A stretch of DNA of 38,063 nt, from positions 1 to 38,063 of the forward strand of contig JALDRK010000036.1 of NCBI GenBank assembly GCA_031315915.1, read 5' to 3'. This stretch comes from Nitrospirales bacterium. Its GTDB lineage: Bacteria > Nitrospirota > Nitrospiria > Nitrospirales > UBA8639. The stretch's first letter is position 1. Each line of letters starts with the position of its first letter. The notes beneath the pieces were generated by a model. That model ran no database searches. It was given only the letters and a program-made list of their open reading frames with translations, and had not been told where the DNA came from. The position numbers and the translations under genes were made by a program. Of the stretch, positions 17,048 through 25,026 are shown one piece after another.

Positions 17048-18010
17048 TTATTTTTCTTGTAGCGGATGGCTTTCTGCGGGGTTGAGGGAGGTTTCTTTCG
17101 TGAGAACCTTGAATGCATCTTCCAACGTCAGGGGTTGGGCCTTGATTTCCAAGAGTCCCACCTCTCGGCTGACAATAAATTTGGTGACCTCATCGCGAAT
17201 GTCTACGCCCATTTTTGTTTCTAGGATATATGTATTGTGCGAGGGCCCCGTGGTGACGGTCAACACTCCTGGAAGACGACCTAACTCCTCCGCTAATCCT
17301 GCATACGACCGTTTAATGGTCAGACTCAGCGTTTCCGATTGTTGCAGCCGTGCGCTGAGGTGTTCAGGCGTATCCACGGCCACGATTTTTCCCTTATGAA
17401 TAATAATCACTCGTTGGCATATCGCCGTGGCTTCTGCTAAGAGATGGGTGCTGAGAATGATCGTGTGGGATCCGGCTAAACTCTTGATTAAATCACGAAT
17501 TTCTATGATTTGATTGGGATCCAAGCCCGTGGTGGGTTCATCTAAAATAAGGACCGGCGGATTATGCAGGAGGGCTTGGGCCAGTCCTACCCGTTGGCGG
17601 TACCCACGTGATAAATGTCCTATTACTCGCCCCTGCACCTCAGACAGTCCTGTTTGCTCCATAATGGTCTTCATGCGGGATGTCAGCGGTTCCGGATGAA
17701 GCCCCTTAATGCGTCCGACGAAGGTTAAATATTCTTCCACCGTTAATTCCAGGTACAGAGGCGGCGTTTCCGGGAGATATCCGATATGTCGTTTGACCTC
17801 CATGGGTGATTCCAGGCAGTCATAGCCTGCAATTCGAGCAGTCCCAGCGGTCGGGGGCATGAAGCCGGTGATGATTCGCATCGTTGTTGTTTTGCCTGCC
17901 CCATTGGGTCCTAAAAAAGCAACGATTTCGCCCTTCCCAATAGAGAAGGATATATCGTCAAGTGCGGTAAATTTTCCGTACCGTTTCGTGACTTGCTGCA
18001 CTTCGATCAT
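17048..18010 (-). CDS. ABC transporter ATP-binding protein (GldA/NatA-like)
   Basis: The 320-residue nucleotide-binding subunit has Walker A GPNGAGKTT, the Q-loop region around YLPETPPLY, the signature LSRGYRQRVGLAQAL, Walker B VLILDEPTTGLDP, and the H-loop His in LSTHLLAE. A C-terminal extension of about 90 residues is typical of GldA/NatA-type exporters. The gene leads the operon that continues with permease, GldG-like and DUF4340 genes. I give the ATG at 18010; an in-frame TTG at 18016 has GGAAG six bases upstream and may be used instead. The product energises the ABC-2 exporter at the inner membrane. Confidence 0.93.
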   Translation of the reverse strand: MIEVQQVTKRYGKFTALDDISFSIGKGEIVAFLGPNGAGKTTTMRIITGFMPPTAGTARIAGYDCLESPMEVKRHIGYLPETPPLYLELTVEEYLTFVGRIKGLHPEPLTSRMKTIMEQTGLSEVQGRVIGHLSRGYRQRVGLAQALLHNPPVLILDEPTTGLDPNQIIEIRDLIKSLAGSHTIILSTHLLAEATAICQRVIIIHKGKIVAVDTPEHLSARLQQSETLSLTIKRSYAGLAEELGRLPGVLTVTTGPSHNTYILETKMGVDIRDEVTKFIVSREVGLLEIKAQPLTLEDAFKVLTKETSLNPAESHPLQEK

Positions 18011-18132
18011 AATCAAAACTGACTTCCGTGAAAGGGAAGAAGTAATCGGTTGGAGGACTGGATAGGGGGCGAATCATACCTATGGTTGAAAAAATCCGTC
18101 AAGGCAACACGGAAATTCCGCCTTTTTGATGA

Positions 18133-18160
18133 TTGACACTTTTTAGGAAAGTTGTATCAT
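18133..18160 (+). promoter_or_regulatory. Sigma-70-type promoter for the Pal-like lipoprotein gene
   Basis: TTGACA (18133-18138, perfect -35) is followed after 16 bases by TATCAT (18155-18160, five of six). Predicted transcription start is near 18167. This rules out the TTG at 18133 as a start codon for the downstream gene. Confidence 0.7.
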
Positions 18161-18184
18161 GCCCTCAAATATTAAGGAAATTGC

Positions 18185-18256
18185 ATGAAAAGTTCTTGTC
18201 TTGGGTGTCGACGGTTTTCGGATGCAGAGTGCCGGATGAAACCGACGACTTGTTGA
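18185..18256 (+). CDS. Possible 23-residue Cys-rich leader peptide
   Basis: An ATG at 18185 with AAGGA six bases upstream opens a 23-codon frame ending in TGA (18254-18256), 17 bases before the Pal-like start. The peptide has four Cys residues (MKSSCLGCRRFSDAECRMK...). It lies in the 5' leader downstream of the mapped promoter elements. It could be a regulatory upstream ORF or chance. Confidence 0.3.
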   Translation: MKSSCLGCRRFSDAECRMKPTTC

Positions 18257-18273
18257 GTCTATTGGGGGCACGA

Positions 18274-18933
18274 ATGTTTGCTCGGGGAGTCGATGTTCGT
18301 TATGGGGCTGCATTAAGCTGGATCTATTCCCTCATTGTTGCCGGAGGTCTTGGGTTTACGGGATGTAGTTCTTTTCATGAAGTAACGGTGGTCAGTCATG
18401 GGGTACAGAATTCTGAGCCTGCTCTTTCCAGTGAAGCGGAAGATATTCCTGCTCCGGCCCTTGAACCCATTCATGCCCCTGAGCCCGCTCTTGAACTATC
18501 CGAACCTTTATCCGCCCCCAAACCTATTGCTGCGCAGCCGGCAACCGAGGAAGGCACGACAGAAATTATGGTGGAATCCGTCGAAGAGAGTGTTCTTCCC
18601 CGGACTCTGCAAGATGTGTTTTTTGAGTTTGATCAATATCTGATTCAGCCTGAGGCGATAAAAATTCTTGAACTGAACGCCAAGGTGTTAAAGGTACGTT
18701 ATCCCGATAGGGAATTGATTCTTCAAGGTCATTGTGATGAACGGGGGACAGAGGAGTACAATCTGATTCTCGGAGAACGCCGAGCCGCTGCCGTAAGGAA
18801 TTTCTTGAAAGATCTGGGGGTTTCACCAGCCAACTTGCGAATCCTGAGTTTGGGAAAGATGCAACCTTTTTGTCTCCTCCGTACCGTAGAATGCTTTCGG
18901 AAAAACCGGCGTGTTCATTTTGTCCTCAAGTAA
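18274..18933 (+). CDS. pal: Pal-like OmpA-family lipoprotein
   Basis: From the ATG at 18274 the 219-residue product has a lipoprotein signal ending in the lipobox GFTGC (Cys at about 30), a Pro- and Glu-rich linker (about 50-110), and a C-terminal OmpA peptidoglycan-binding domain. The diagnostic sequence GHCDERGTEEYNLILGERRA, with the Asp and Arg that bind diaminopimelate, is the Pal signature. Pal anchors the outer membrane to peptidoglycan and works with Tol proteins; no tol genes are in the window. The longest frame starts at 18133, but that position is the -35 of the promoter, so a start after 18167 is needed; the GGGGG before 18274 is a fair site. Two Cys near the C-terminus (CLLRTVEC) could form a disulfide. 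Confidence 0.85.
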   Translation: MFARGVDVRYGAALSWIYSLIVAGGLGFTGCSSFHEVTVVSHGVQNSEPALSSEAEDIPAPALEPIHAPEPALELSEPLSAPKPIAAQPATEEGTTEIMVESVEESVLPRTLQDVFFEFDQYLIQPEAIKILELNAKVLKVRYPDRELILQGHCDERGTEEYNLILGERRAAAVRNFLKDLGVSPANLRILSLGKMQPFCLLRTVECFRKNRRVHFVLK

Positions 18934-19098
18934 TCTTCTATTCACCTTTACCTGTTTAATTATCCTCTCCTGTCTTGCCTTCCTTTGTTTCCCCCCTTTT
19001 TGGCTATTGTTGTCAGTTGTCTCGGAGGATTAGGTTTCAGAAAACCTTAGATGTCAAAATTTTTTTGAGACCACATCGTTTTTGGGGTAGATCAATCC

Positions 19099-19497
19099 AT
19101 GAATGCCGAACTTCCTAGCTTCCTGCTTGCCTGCTTATTGGTCATTGCAGCGCCCCTGTCAGGTTACGGCGAAGTTTGGGATTTCAATTGTACCGAAGCC
19201 GTTTCTCTTTTAAAAAATGCACAAGACCAGGTTGTCAAAAAACATGACCAGCTTCAACAAGCGAAATTCAATCTCCGTCATAGCCCTAAAGGCTTTGTGG
19301 GATGTTCGCGGAATCGTAGGGGCTTTCAAGGAGCTGAAATTCATTGTATACGACATCAATCCCGGCAAAGCCATGTTTTACGAGACGTGCTTGTGGCTCA
19401 GCGGAACCTTGAATCTGCCACGTTGAATTTCACCAAGCAAGTCCAGGTAGTCACTCAACAATGTTCAGTTTCGCCATTTCAGCAAGATCGTCCCTAG
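19099..19497 (+). CDS. Small secreted Cys-containing protein, unrecognised
   Basis: The 132-residue protein has an N-terminal signal peptide (LPSFLLACLLVIAAPLSGYG) with probable cleavage after about residue 24. The mature part has four Cys (FNCTEA, GCSRN, HCIRH, QQCSVS) and helical, Gln-rich segments (HDQLQQAKFNL and AQRNLESATLNF), possibly a short coiled coil held by disulfides. No family is recognised. It stands alone between the Pal-like gene and a DUF218 gene. The DsbA-like protein in the window could oxidise its cysteines, but nothing ties them directly. Confidence 0.65.
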   Translation: MNAELPSFLLACLLVIAAPLSGYGEVWDFNCTEAVSLLKNAQDQVVKKHDQLQQAKFNLRHSPKGFVGCSRNRRGFQGAEIHCIRHQSRQSHVLRDVLVAQRNLESATLNFTKQVQVVTQQCSVSPFQQDRP

Positions 19498-19670
19498 CTT
19501 CTCCCGCCTCTTCACTTTTCCTAATACAGAGTCTATTAGTTGTAAGAGGGTTCGTTTAGGGCATTTCAAGGTATTTGAAGACAAATAGGAAAAATTGATG
19601 GAAATCACTTATAATTCAAGGAGGTCTTGCCTCTGCGTCATAGGCTCGGCTTCTATCTCTGAATCGTGCC

Positions 19671-20462
19671 ATGATTCTTATAAAAAAAATTCTTGCGGCT
19701 TTTTTCTCGCCCCTATCTCTCGGATTGGAAATCCTTTTTCTAGGCGTGGTTTGTCTATGGTTGACCAAGAAACAAAAGACCGGGAAAGTATTAGTGTCCG
19801 TAGCTCTTGTGTTGTTAATTGTGTGTAGTTTTGAAGGGATTTCCGGGCGAATCCTTCAGACCTTGGAAGCTCAGTACCCTCCAATTTCCCTTTCAAAATT
19901 ATCGACTCAACTAGGGCAACAAAACGCTTTCCCCTCTATTAAATGGATTGTCGTTTTAGCCGGTGGAGTGGTTGGGGATCAGGGGATGCCTTACCAATTA
20001 CAAATTTCCCATTATTCTCGGGAACGCTTAATGGAAGGGATTCGACTGTATCGTCTTTTGCCTGGGAGTAAATTAATCCTCACGGGAGGCATAGGGTTTG
20101 ACGGGTCTCCGGAAGCCACCACGCTCAGCCGTGTGGCGGAGGAATTAGGAGTGGCCAAAAGTGATATGATTCTGGAGGTGGAAGCGCGGGACACGAAAGA
20201 TCATCCCTTGTATGTGCGGGCTTTGGTTCAGACCGACCCTTTTATTCTAGTGACGAGTGCCTTTCACATGCCCCGGGCGATGAAATTATTTGCAAAACAG
20301 GGACTTTTCCCGTTTCCTGCCCCGGCCGGTCATTGGAGTCCTTCTGATCAATTTTGGTCTCCCAAAAACATTTTCCCTACGGCGGCAGGCATTCGATTAG
20401 CGGAACTGTCGTATCATGAGTATGGGGGATTAGCCTGGGCCTGGCTCCAAGGCCAGATTTAG
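19671..20462 (+). CDS. DUF218 (YdcF/ElyC-like) membrane protein
   Basis: The 263-residue protein has two N-terminal membrane helices (about residues 10-30 and 38-56) and a DUF218 domain. The domain shows IVVLAGGV (about residue 93), the loop ERLMEGIRLYRLLPGSKLIL, TGG, and SAFHMPRAMKLF, the conserved family motifs. ElyC and YdcF relatives take part in envelope biogenesis, with ElyC linked to the lipid carrier for peptidoglycan; function here is by family only. The next gene, a small lipoprotein, begins within 100 bases, so an operon is possible. Confidence 0.88.
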   Translation: MILIKKILAAFFSPLSLGLEILFLGVVCLWLTKKQKTGKVLVSVALVLLIVCSFEGISGRILQTLEAQYPPISLSKLSTQLGQQNAFPSIKWIVVLAGGVVGDQGMPYQLQISHYSRERLMEGIRLYRLLPGSKLILTGGIGFDGSPEATTLSRVAEELGVAKSDMILEVEARDTKDHPLYVRALVQTDPFILVTSAFHMPRAMKLFAKQGLFPFPAPAGHWSPSDQFWSPKNIFPTAAGIRLAELSYHEYGGLAWAWLQGQI

Positions 20463-20559
20463 ATTGCCGATGATTGTGCCGATACATCCTATCGAGTACG
20501 TGGGGAGAAGGTTTGTTGTCTTCTCCAAGTCACAACCCTTTTACTTCCTGGACATCAGA

Positions 20560-20907
20560 ATGAAAGTTTTCGGTCCTAACCAATGGCATGTGCCAATGGG
20601 GATACTGGGGGTCATAGCAGTAGCCGGGTGTTTAAGTGGCTGCGGAATATGGGAATCCAATCTTTATCCTGACCATCAATCAACCAGAGCTGACTACATT
20701 TGTCACCCCTATGGAGATTGTTCTTATGGTCATTGGATTCCTCTGGACCCAGCGAAAACCGACCAATCTGATACGATGAAATCTTATGCATTATGTACCC
20801 AAGAAATTGATCGGGGTCATGAGAATGTCTGGTGGAAGGGTTCTGTCACTCGAGGATTGGATGTTGGGGAGTGCATGGAACAGCTGGGTTTTCGTCTTCA
20901 GCCATAG
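20560..20907 (+). CDS. Small lipoprotein, unrecognised
   Basis: The ATG at 20560 gives a 115-residue product with a signal (VPMGILGVIAVAGCLSGC) and a lipobox LSGC. The mature part has four Cys (ICHPYGDC, ALC, GEC) and aromatic residues (YGHWIPL, VWWKG). A longer frame starts at 20464, but its extra N-terminus would hide the lipobox; a start at 20596 is also possible. No domain recognised. It follows the DUF218 gene and is probably co-transcribed. A CGCAAAT/ATTTGCG hairpin lies just after the stop (20918-20937). Confidence 0.65.
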   Translation: MKVFGPNQWHVPMGILGVIAVAGCLSGCGIWESNLYPDHQSTRADYICHPYGDCSYGHWIPLDPAKTDQSDTMKSYALCTQEIDRGHENVWWKGSVTRGLDVGECMEQLGFRLQP

Positions 20908-21417
20908 CGGCGCTTGACGCAAATTTCTGGATTTGCGAGTATTTGTTCAATATTTTCGGTATTACTTTCCTGGCCGCGGCTATCCGTTGCTGTAACACAA
21001 GTTTGAATCCTGATCGTAACCCTCTCCTCAATAAGTCGATTCATTATTTCCTTGATTAATCCCCTACGGTTGAAATTGCGGGCCGGGATACCTTTGCATT
21101 TGATGAATCCCATCCTTAAATCATGATAAATAGTGTTTTTGGCAAGATTGGTGAACGGATGGTATTGGTTTTTATCTTTGGCTCCATATATGAAATCGTG
21201 AAAAGAAGTTGGAAGAAGTCGTGGTGGCTTCTATCGTAGTTTGGCAAAGAGGTTAAGGCTGAATAGAGGTGTTCTTTTCGTGAGAAGAGTAGAGACGGAA
21301 AGGGAAAATTGTGGTAAGGATGGAGGAAGATCTGGGTTAGGCATTTGGGATATTAGGGGATCCTGGTATTTTCCGACCGGGTGGCCAGGGTAACCGAAGC
21401 TAAAGCAAGAGGAAAGA
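20908..21417. other. 510-base gene-poor stretch upstream of kdsC
   Basis: This stretch has no gene I can support. A minus-strand ORF of 71 codons (20898-21113) has no ribosome binding site worth trusting and overlaps the lipoprotein stop. A perfect CGCAAAT-N6-ATTTGCG inverted repeat lies at 20918-20937 but lacks a U tract. The last 60 bases before 21418 are purine-rich and include the ribosome binding site AGAGGA of the kdsC remnant. Confidence 0.4.
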
Positions 21418-22012
21418 ATGGCAGGAAGAGTGCGACAGAAACATGTCTCAAGAAATCAAAAAAACTTCAATGCCCGATCTGGTTCTACGCGAAGCCGTAG
21501 GGGTAAAAAATACCCGGATAAGCGTCCTCCATCTAAAAGTGTCTTGCGGCATATTAAGTTATTTGCCACCGATGTGGACGGCGTGTTAACCGATGCCGGT
21601 ATGTATTACGCCGAGTCAGGTGATGAATGGAAAAAGTTTAATACACGAGACGGCATGGGCATGAAAATGCTGCAAGCGCAAGGGATTGTTACGGCTATAA
21701 TTACCCAAGAACAAACCAAGATTGTGGCCAGGCGTGCGCAAAAACTCAAATCGCGAAAGAAGTTTTTCAAGGAATTACGAATAAAGCGGAAAAGTTCTCA
21801 TCTCCTTATCCGCTAAATACGGCATTGCCTTAAAGCACATGGCCTATATCGGAGATGATGCTGAATGATTTGCCAGCTCTGCAAATAGTTGGGCTTTTCT
21901 TACTCCGGCTGATTGTGTTGATGAGGTCAGATCCGTGGAGGTGGATTATGTCTGCGAAAAACGAGGCGGGGAAGGCGCCGTAAGAGAGATTGCAGACAAG
22001 ATTTACACGTGA
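21418..22012 (+). pseudogene. kdsC: Kdo-8-phosphate phosphatase (KdsC-like HAD), multiply frameshifted
   Basis: The first frame gives 132 residues with the HAD nucleophile block TDVDGVLTDAGMYYAESG, FNTRDGMGMKML and AIITQEQTKIVARRAQ. It then breaks. Following the reading frame over small indels restores KEVFQGITNKAEKV, then YGIALKHMAYIGDD, then NDLPALQIVGL, then TPADCVDEVRS, then YVCEKRGGEGAVREIADKIYT and a stop at 22010. Likely indels are near 21748-21750 (A run), 21794 (G), 21863 (extra G) and 21895-21898 (T run). All KdsC motifs are kept, so decay is recent or the errors are technical. KdsC removes phosphate from Kdo-8-P for LPS inner core. The N-terminal extension of about 45 residues is very basic (RVRQKHVSRNQ, RSRRGKK) and unusual. 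AGAGGA precedes the ATG at 21418. Confidence 0.8.
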
Positions 22013-22143
22013 AACAATCGGCTTCTTAGCTGGGAATGGTTAGGGTTTATGACCCGACTTCCGAAGATAGGCTGGAAATTTTTTGTGAGTGTCCTGCCTG
22101 GTCATTCAGCGAAACTTGCGTTCCTGTTTCTGAAGAATCAGAC

Positions 22144-23595
22144 ATGAAAAAAAGGCCAGTGTTTGGGATCATTCTTGCCGGTGGGAGCGGAACGCGTTTT
22201 TGGCCACTTAGTCGAGAACGATTTCCCAAGCAATTCTTGAGAATTATCGGAGAAGGTACGTTGTTGCAACAGACCTTCGAACGATTGTCTCGAAAGATCC
22301 CTGCCAATCGCATTCTCATCGTGACCAATGACATTCAAGCGGAATCCATTAAATTTCAGTTGAGGCAATGGAAGGGTGATCTTGGCCGGAATGTTCTGAT
22401 TGAGCCGGAAGGTAAAAATACCGCGGCTGCTATTGGGTTGGCAGCCTTGGAAGTGATAAAGCGGGAACCAGAGGCGGTCATGGTGGTCGTGCCGGCGGAC
22501 CATGTCGTGAAAGCGACGACAAGATTCCTGCGGGCGATCCAGTTTGCTTCTGAATTGGCCAGGCAGGGTTTTTTAGTGACCTTTGGAATCCATCCCAGTC
22601 GTCCTGAGACAGGATATGGGTATATTCAACCTCAGAAACGGAAAAAGGTTCTCGAAAAGGGAGGGTTGGTGGGATATCCGGTTGCCCGATTTGTGGAAAA
22701 GCCAAATTTGAATAGGGCCAAACGATATTGCCGATCGGGGAACTATTTTTGGAATAGCGGGATTTTCGTATGGAAAGCGTCCACGATTTTGTCGGAATTA
22801 CAAGTTCATCAGCCGAAGATCTCTCGTTGTTTAATGGAGCTTCAACCGATGCAAGGGACCATGCAATACCCGGAGGCCTTGCAGCGGGTGTATAAACAAC
22901 TTCCTGTGATTTCCATTGATCATGCCGTGATGGAACATTCAGCGCGAGCGACCGTGGTGCCCGTCGACATCGGCTGGTCGGATGTCGGGAGTTGGAGAAG
23001 CCTTGATGAAGTCGCTCCCAAAGATAAAGCCGGAAATGTGCTGGCAGGAAACATTCTCGATCTCGATAGCCGGAATTCGGTCTTATTCGCTGATCGTCGT
23101 GTGGTCGCCACCATCGGTCTGGAAAATATGGTCGTTGTCGATACGTCGGATGCCACCCTTGTGTGTTCCAAAGATCGAGCTCAGGATGTCAAGGCCATCG
23201 TCCAAATTTTAAAACAACAGGGCGCTCCTGAACATTTGGAGCATCTCACGGTTCAGCGTCCCTGGGGAAAGTATACCGTTCTTGAAGAGGGTCCCGGGTA
23301 TAAAGTTAAACGGATTGAAGTTGACCCTGGAAAACGGTTGTCTCTTCAGTTACATCGCCAACGCAGTGAGCATTGGGTGGTGATTCAAGGGAAGGCCAGG
23401 GTCACGCGTGGGGAAGAAAAGTATGACTTACCGACGGGATTCAGTACCGGAATTCCCAAAGAGACGCCGCACAGATTGGAAAATCCTGGTCAGGTTCCGC
23501 TAGAAATTATTGAGATTCAAAATGGACCGTATCTAGGTGAAGACGATATCGTTCGCTTCCAGGATGATTTCAGTCGGATCAGGCCTGGAGCCTAG
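22144..23595 (+). CDS. manC: Mannose-1-phosphate guanylyltransferase / mannose-6-phosphate isomerase
   Basis: The 483-residue protein (from the ATG at 22144) is the bifunctional type II enzyme. Residues 5-25 hold GIILAGGSGTRFWPLSRE, the pyrophosphorylase signature with the phosphate-binding loop. VVVPADHVV and FVEKPNLNRAKRY follow, and the C-terminal cupin-type isomerase domain contains QRPWGKYTVLEEGPGYKVK and HRQRSEHWVVIQGKA. It makes GDP-mannose from mannose-6-phosphate via mannose-1-phosphate together with the mutase just downstream (30 bases). The frame is open from 22036, and that earlier ATG cannot be excluded, but the family starts at the pyrophosphorylase domain. GDP-mannose would feed the GT4-type enzymes at the window start. 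Confidence 0.92.
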   Translation: MKKRPVFGIILAGGSGTRFWPLSRERFPKQFLRIIGEGTLLQQTFERLSRKIPANRILIVTNDIQAESIKFQLRQWKGDLGRNVLIEPEGKNTAAAIGLAALEVIKREPEAVMVVVPADHVVKATTRFLRAIQFASELARQGFLVTFGIHPSRPETGYGYIQPQKRKKVLEKGGLVGYPVARFVEKPNLNRAKRYCRSGNYFWNSGIFVWKASTILSELQVHQPKISRCLMELQPMQGTMQYPEALQRVYKQLPVISIDHAVMEHSARATVVPVDIGWSDVGSWRSLDEVAPKDKAGNVLAGNILDLDSRNSVLFADRRVVATIGLENMVVVDTSDATLVCSKDRAQDVKAIVQILKQQGAPEHLEHLTVQRPWGKYTVLEEGPGYKVKRIEVDPGKRLSLQLHRQRSEHWVVIQGKARVTRGEEKYDLPTGFSTGIPKETPHRLENPGQVPLEIIEIQNGPYLGEDDIVRFQDDFSRIRPGA

Positions 23596-23625
23596 ATACG
23601 TTTCAAGGGTTGGAAAGGGCGCATT

Positions 23626-25026
23626 ATGGGGATTTTTCGGGAATATGATATTCGTGGAGTGGTGGAAAAAGATTTAACGCCGGAGGTGGTCAATCGGATT
23701 GGACGTGCCTATGGCACGATGGCCCGGGAGCGGGGAGTTCGGACCATTTCGGTAGGGCGGGACGGACGGTTGACTTCTCGCAGGTTAAGCCAAGAACTCA
23801 TTGCCGGGTTAACGGATTCCGGGGTCAATGTGATTGATGTAGGACTTTGCGCTACCCCTTTACTCTATTTTTCCCTCTATCATCTTCCGGTGGATGGGGG
23901 AATCATGATTACCGGTAGTCATAATGCCGCAGAATACAATGGGTTTAAGTTATGTATCGGTAAAGAAGCTCTTCACGGGGTAGACATTCTGCAATTACAG
24001 ACAGTGTTCGAAGGCGGGGTTTTTTCTTCCGGGGAGGGTCGGAAGGAACAACGTTCGATAATTCTCGATTATCTGAATTTTCTTAGAGATCAATTTATGC
24101 ATATTCCACAAGATCATGGCCTGCATGTGGTCATTGATTGTGGGAACGGAGCGGCATCATTGGTGGCGAAAGACGTGTTAGAGCAACTCGGTTGTCGTGT
24201 GACGGGGCTCTATTGCGATTTGGACGGAAATTTTCCTCATCATCATCCCGATCCAACCGTAATGGAGAACCTGCAGGACTTAATGCGCCAAGTAAAGGAA
24301 CGCAAGGCGGATGTGGGAATTGGCTATGACGGAGACGCAGATCGGATCGGTGTCATTGACGATACCGGACATATCCTTTGGGGCGATCGCCTCTTGTTGC
24401 TATTTGCACGTGAGGTGCTCTTGGAAAATCCTGGTAGTACGTTCATTTCCGAGGTGAAAGCTTCCCAGGTGCTCTATGATGATATTCAACGTCGCGGCGG
24501 TCAAGCCATCATGTGGAAAACCGGTCACTCGGTCATGAAGGCGAAGATGAAGCAGGAAAAAGCCCTATTAGCCGGCGAAATGTCGGGACATCTTTTTTTT
24601 GCCGACCGGTATTTTGGATATGATGATGCCATGTATGCCTCTTGTCGACTGGTAGAGATCCTGGTCAAGTACAAAAAACCTTTATCGACGCTTTTAGCAG
24701 ATGTGCCTTCTACGATCGTGACTCCTGAAATCCGTGTCGATTGCTCCGATGATCAAAAATTTCGCCTGGTAGATCGGGTTATCGGAAAATTAACCGAAGT
24801 CCGGGATAGACAGGCTTCTTCCAAGATAAGTCCGATAATTCGGGATATGATCACCATTGATGGGGTGAGGATCATTTTCGATGAAGGATGGGGTTTGATA
24901 CGGGCATCGAATACCCAGCCGGCGTTAGTTTTACGATTTGAAGCCACTTCCCATGCGCAACTCAAGATCATACAGGGATTTCTGAATGAACAGTTGGCAA
25001 TCGTCCAGCGAGAGATGATGCTATGA
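23626..25026 (+). CDS. manB: Phosphomannomutase/phosphoglucomutase
   Basis: The 466-residue enzyme is of the alpha-D-phosphohexomutase superfamily. It has the start FREYDIRGVVEKDLTPE, the active-site block MITGSHNAAEYNGFK (phosphoserine near residue 106), the metal loop GYDGDADRIGVID (residues about 234-246), the sugar-binding loop GEMSGHLFF (about 323-331), and the C-terminal domain with GWGLIRASNTQPALVLRFEA. The usual Pro after SHN is Ala here (SHNAA), a change from the common SHNP, but the neighbours are intact. It interconverts mannose-6-P and mannose-1-P (or glucose analogues). GGAAAGGG precedes the ATG. It follows manC in an operon for GDP-mannose. Confidence 0.92.
   Translation: MGIFREYDIRGVVEKDLTPEVVNRIGRAYGTMARERGVRTISVGRDGRLTSRRLSQELIAGLTDSGVNVIDVGLCATPLLYFSLYHLPVDGGIMITGSHNAAEYNGFKLCIGKEALHGVDILQLQTVFEGGVFSSGEGRKEQRSIILDYLNFLRDQFMHIPQDHGLHVVIDCGNGAASLVAKDVLEQLGCRVTGLYCDLDGNFPHHHPDPTVMENLQDLMRQVKERKADVGIGYDGDADRIGVIDDTGHILWGDRLLLLFAREVLLENPGSTFISEVKASQVLYDDIQRRGGQAIMWKTGHSVMKAKMKQEKALLAGEMSGHLFFADRYFGYDDAMYASCRLVEILVKYKKPLSTLLADVPSTIVTPEIRVDCSDDQKFRLVDRVIGKLTEVRDRQASSKISPIIRDMITIDGVRIIFDEGWGLIRASNTQPALVLRFEATSHAQLKIIQGFLNEQLAIVQREMML

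Noticed and set aside
18133..18273. TTG start giving a longer Pal-like protein
   Set aside because: The TTG is the first half of the -35 box of a near-consensus promoter and the extended N-terminus would bury the lipobox.
20918..20937. CGCAAAT/ATTTGCG hairpin as a Rho-independent terminator
   Set aside because: Stem is short and AT-rich and no T tract follows, so I do not call it a terminator.
20898..21113. Minus-strand 71-codon ORF overlapping the lipoprotein stop
   Set aside because: No usable ribosome binding site (AAGG abuts the ATG) and no recognised features.
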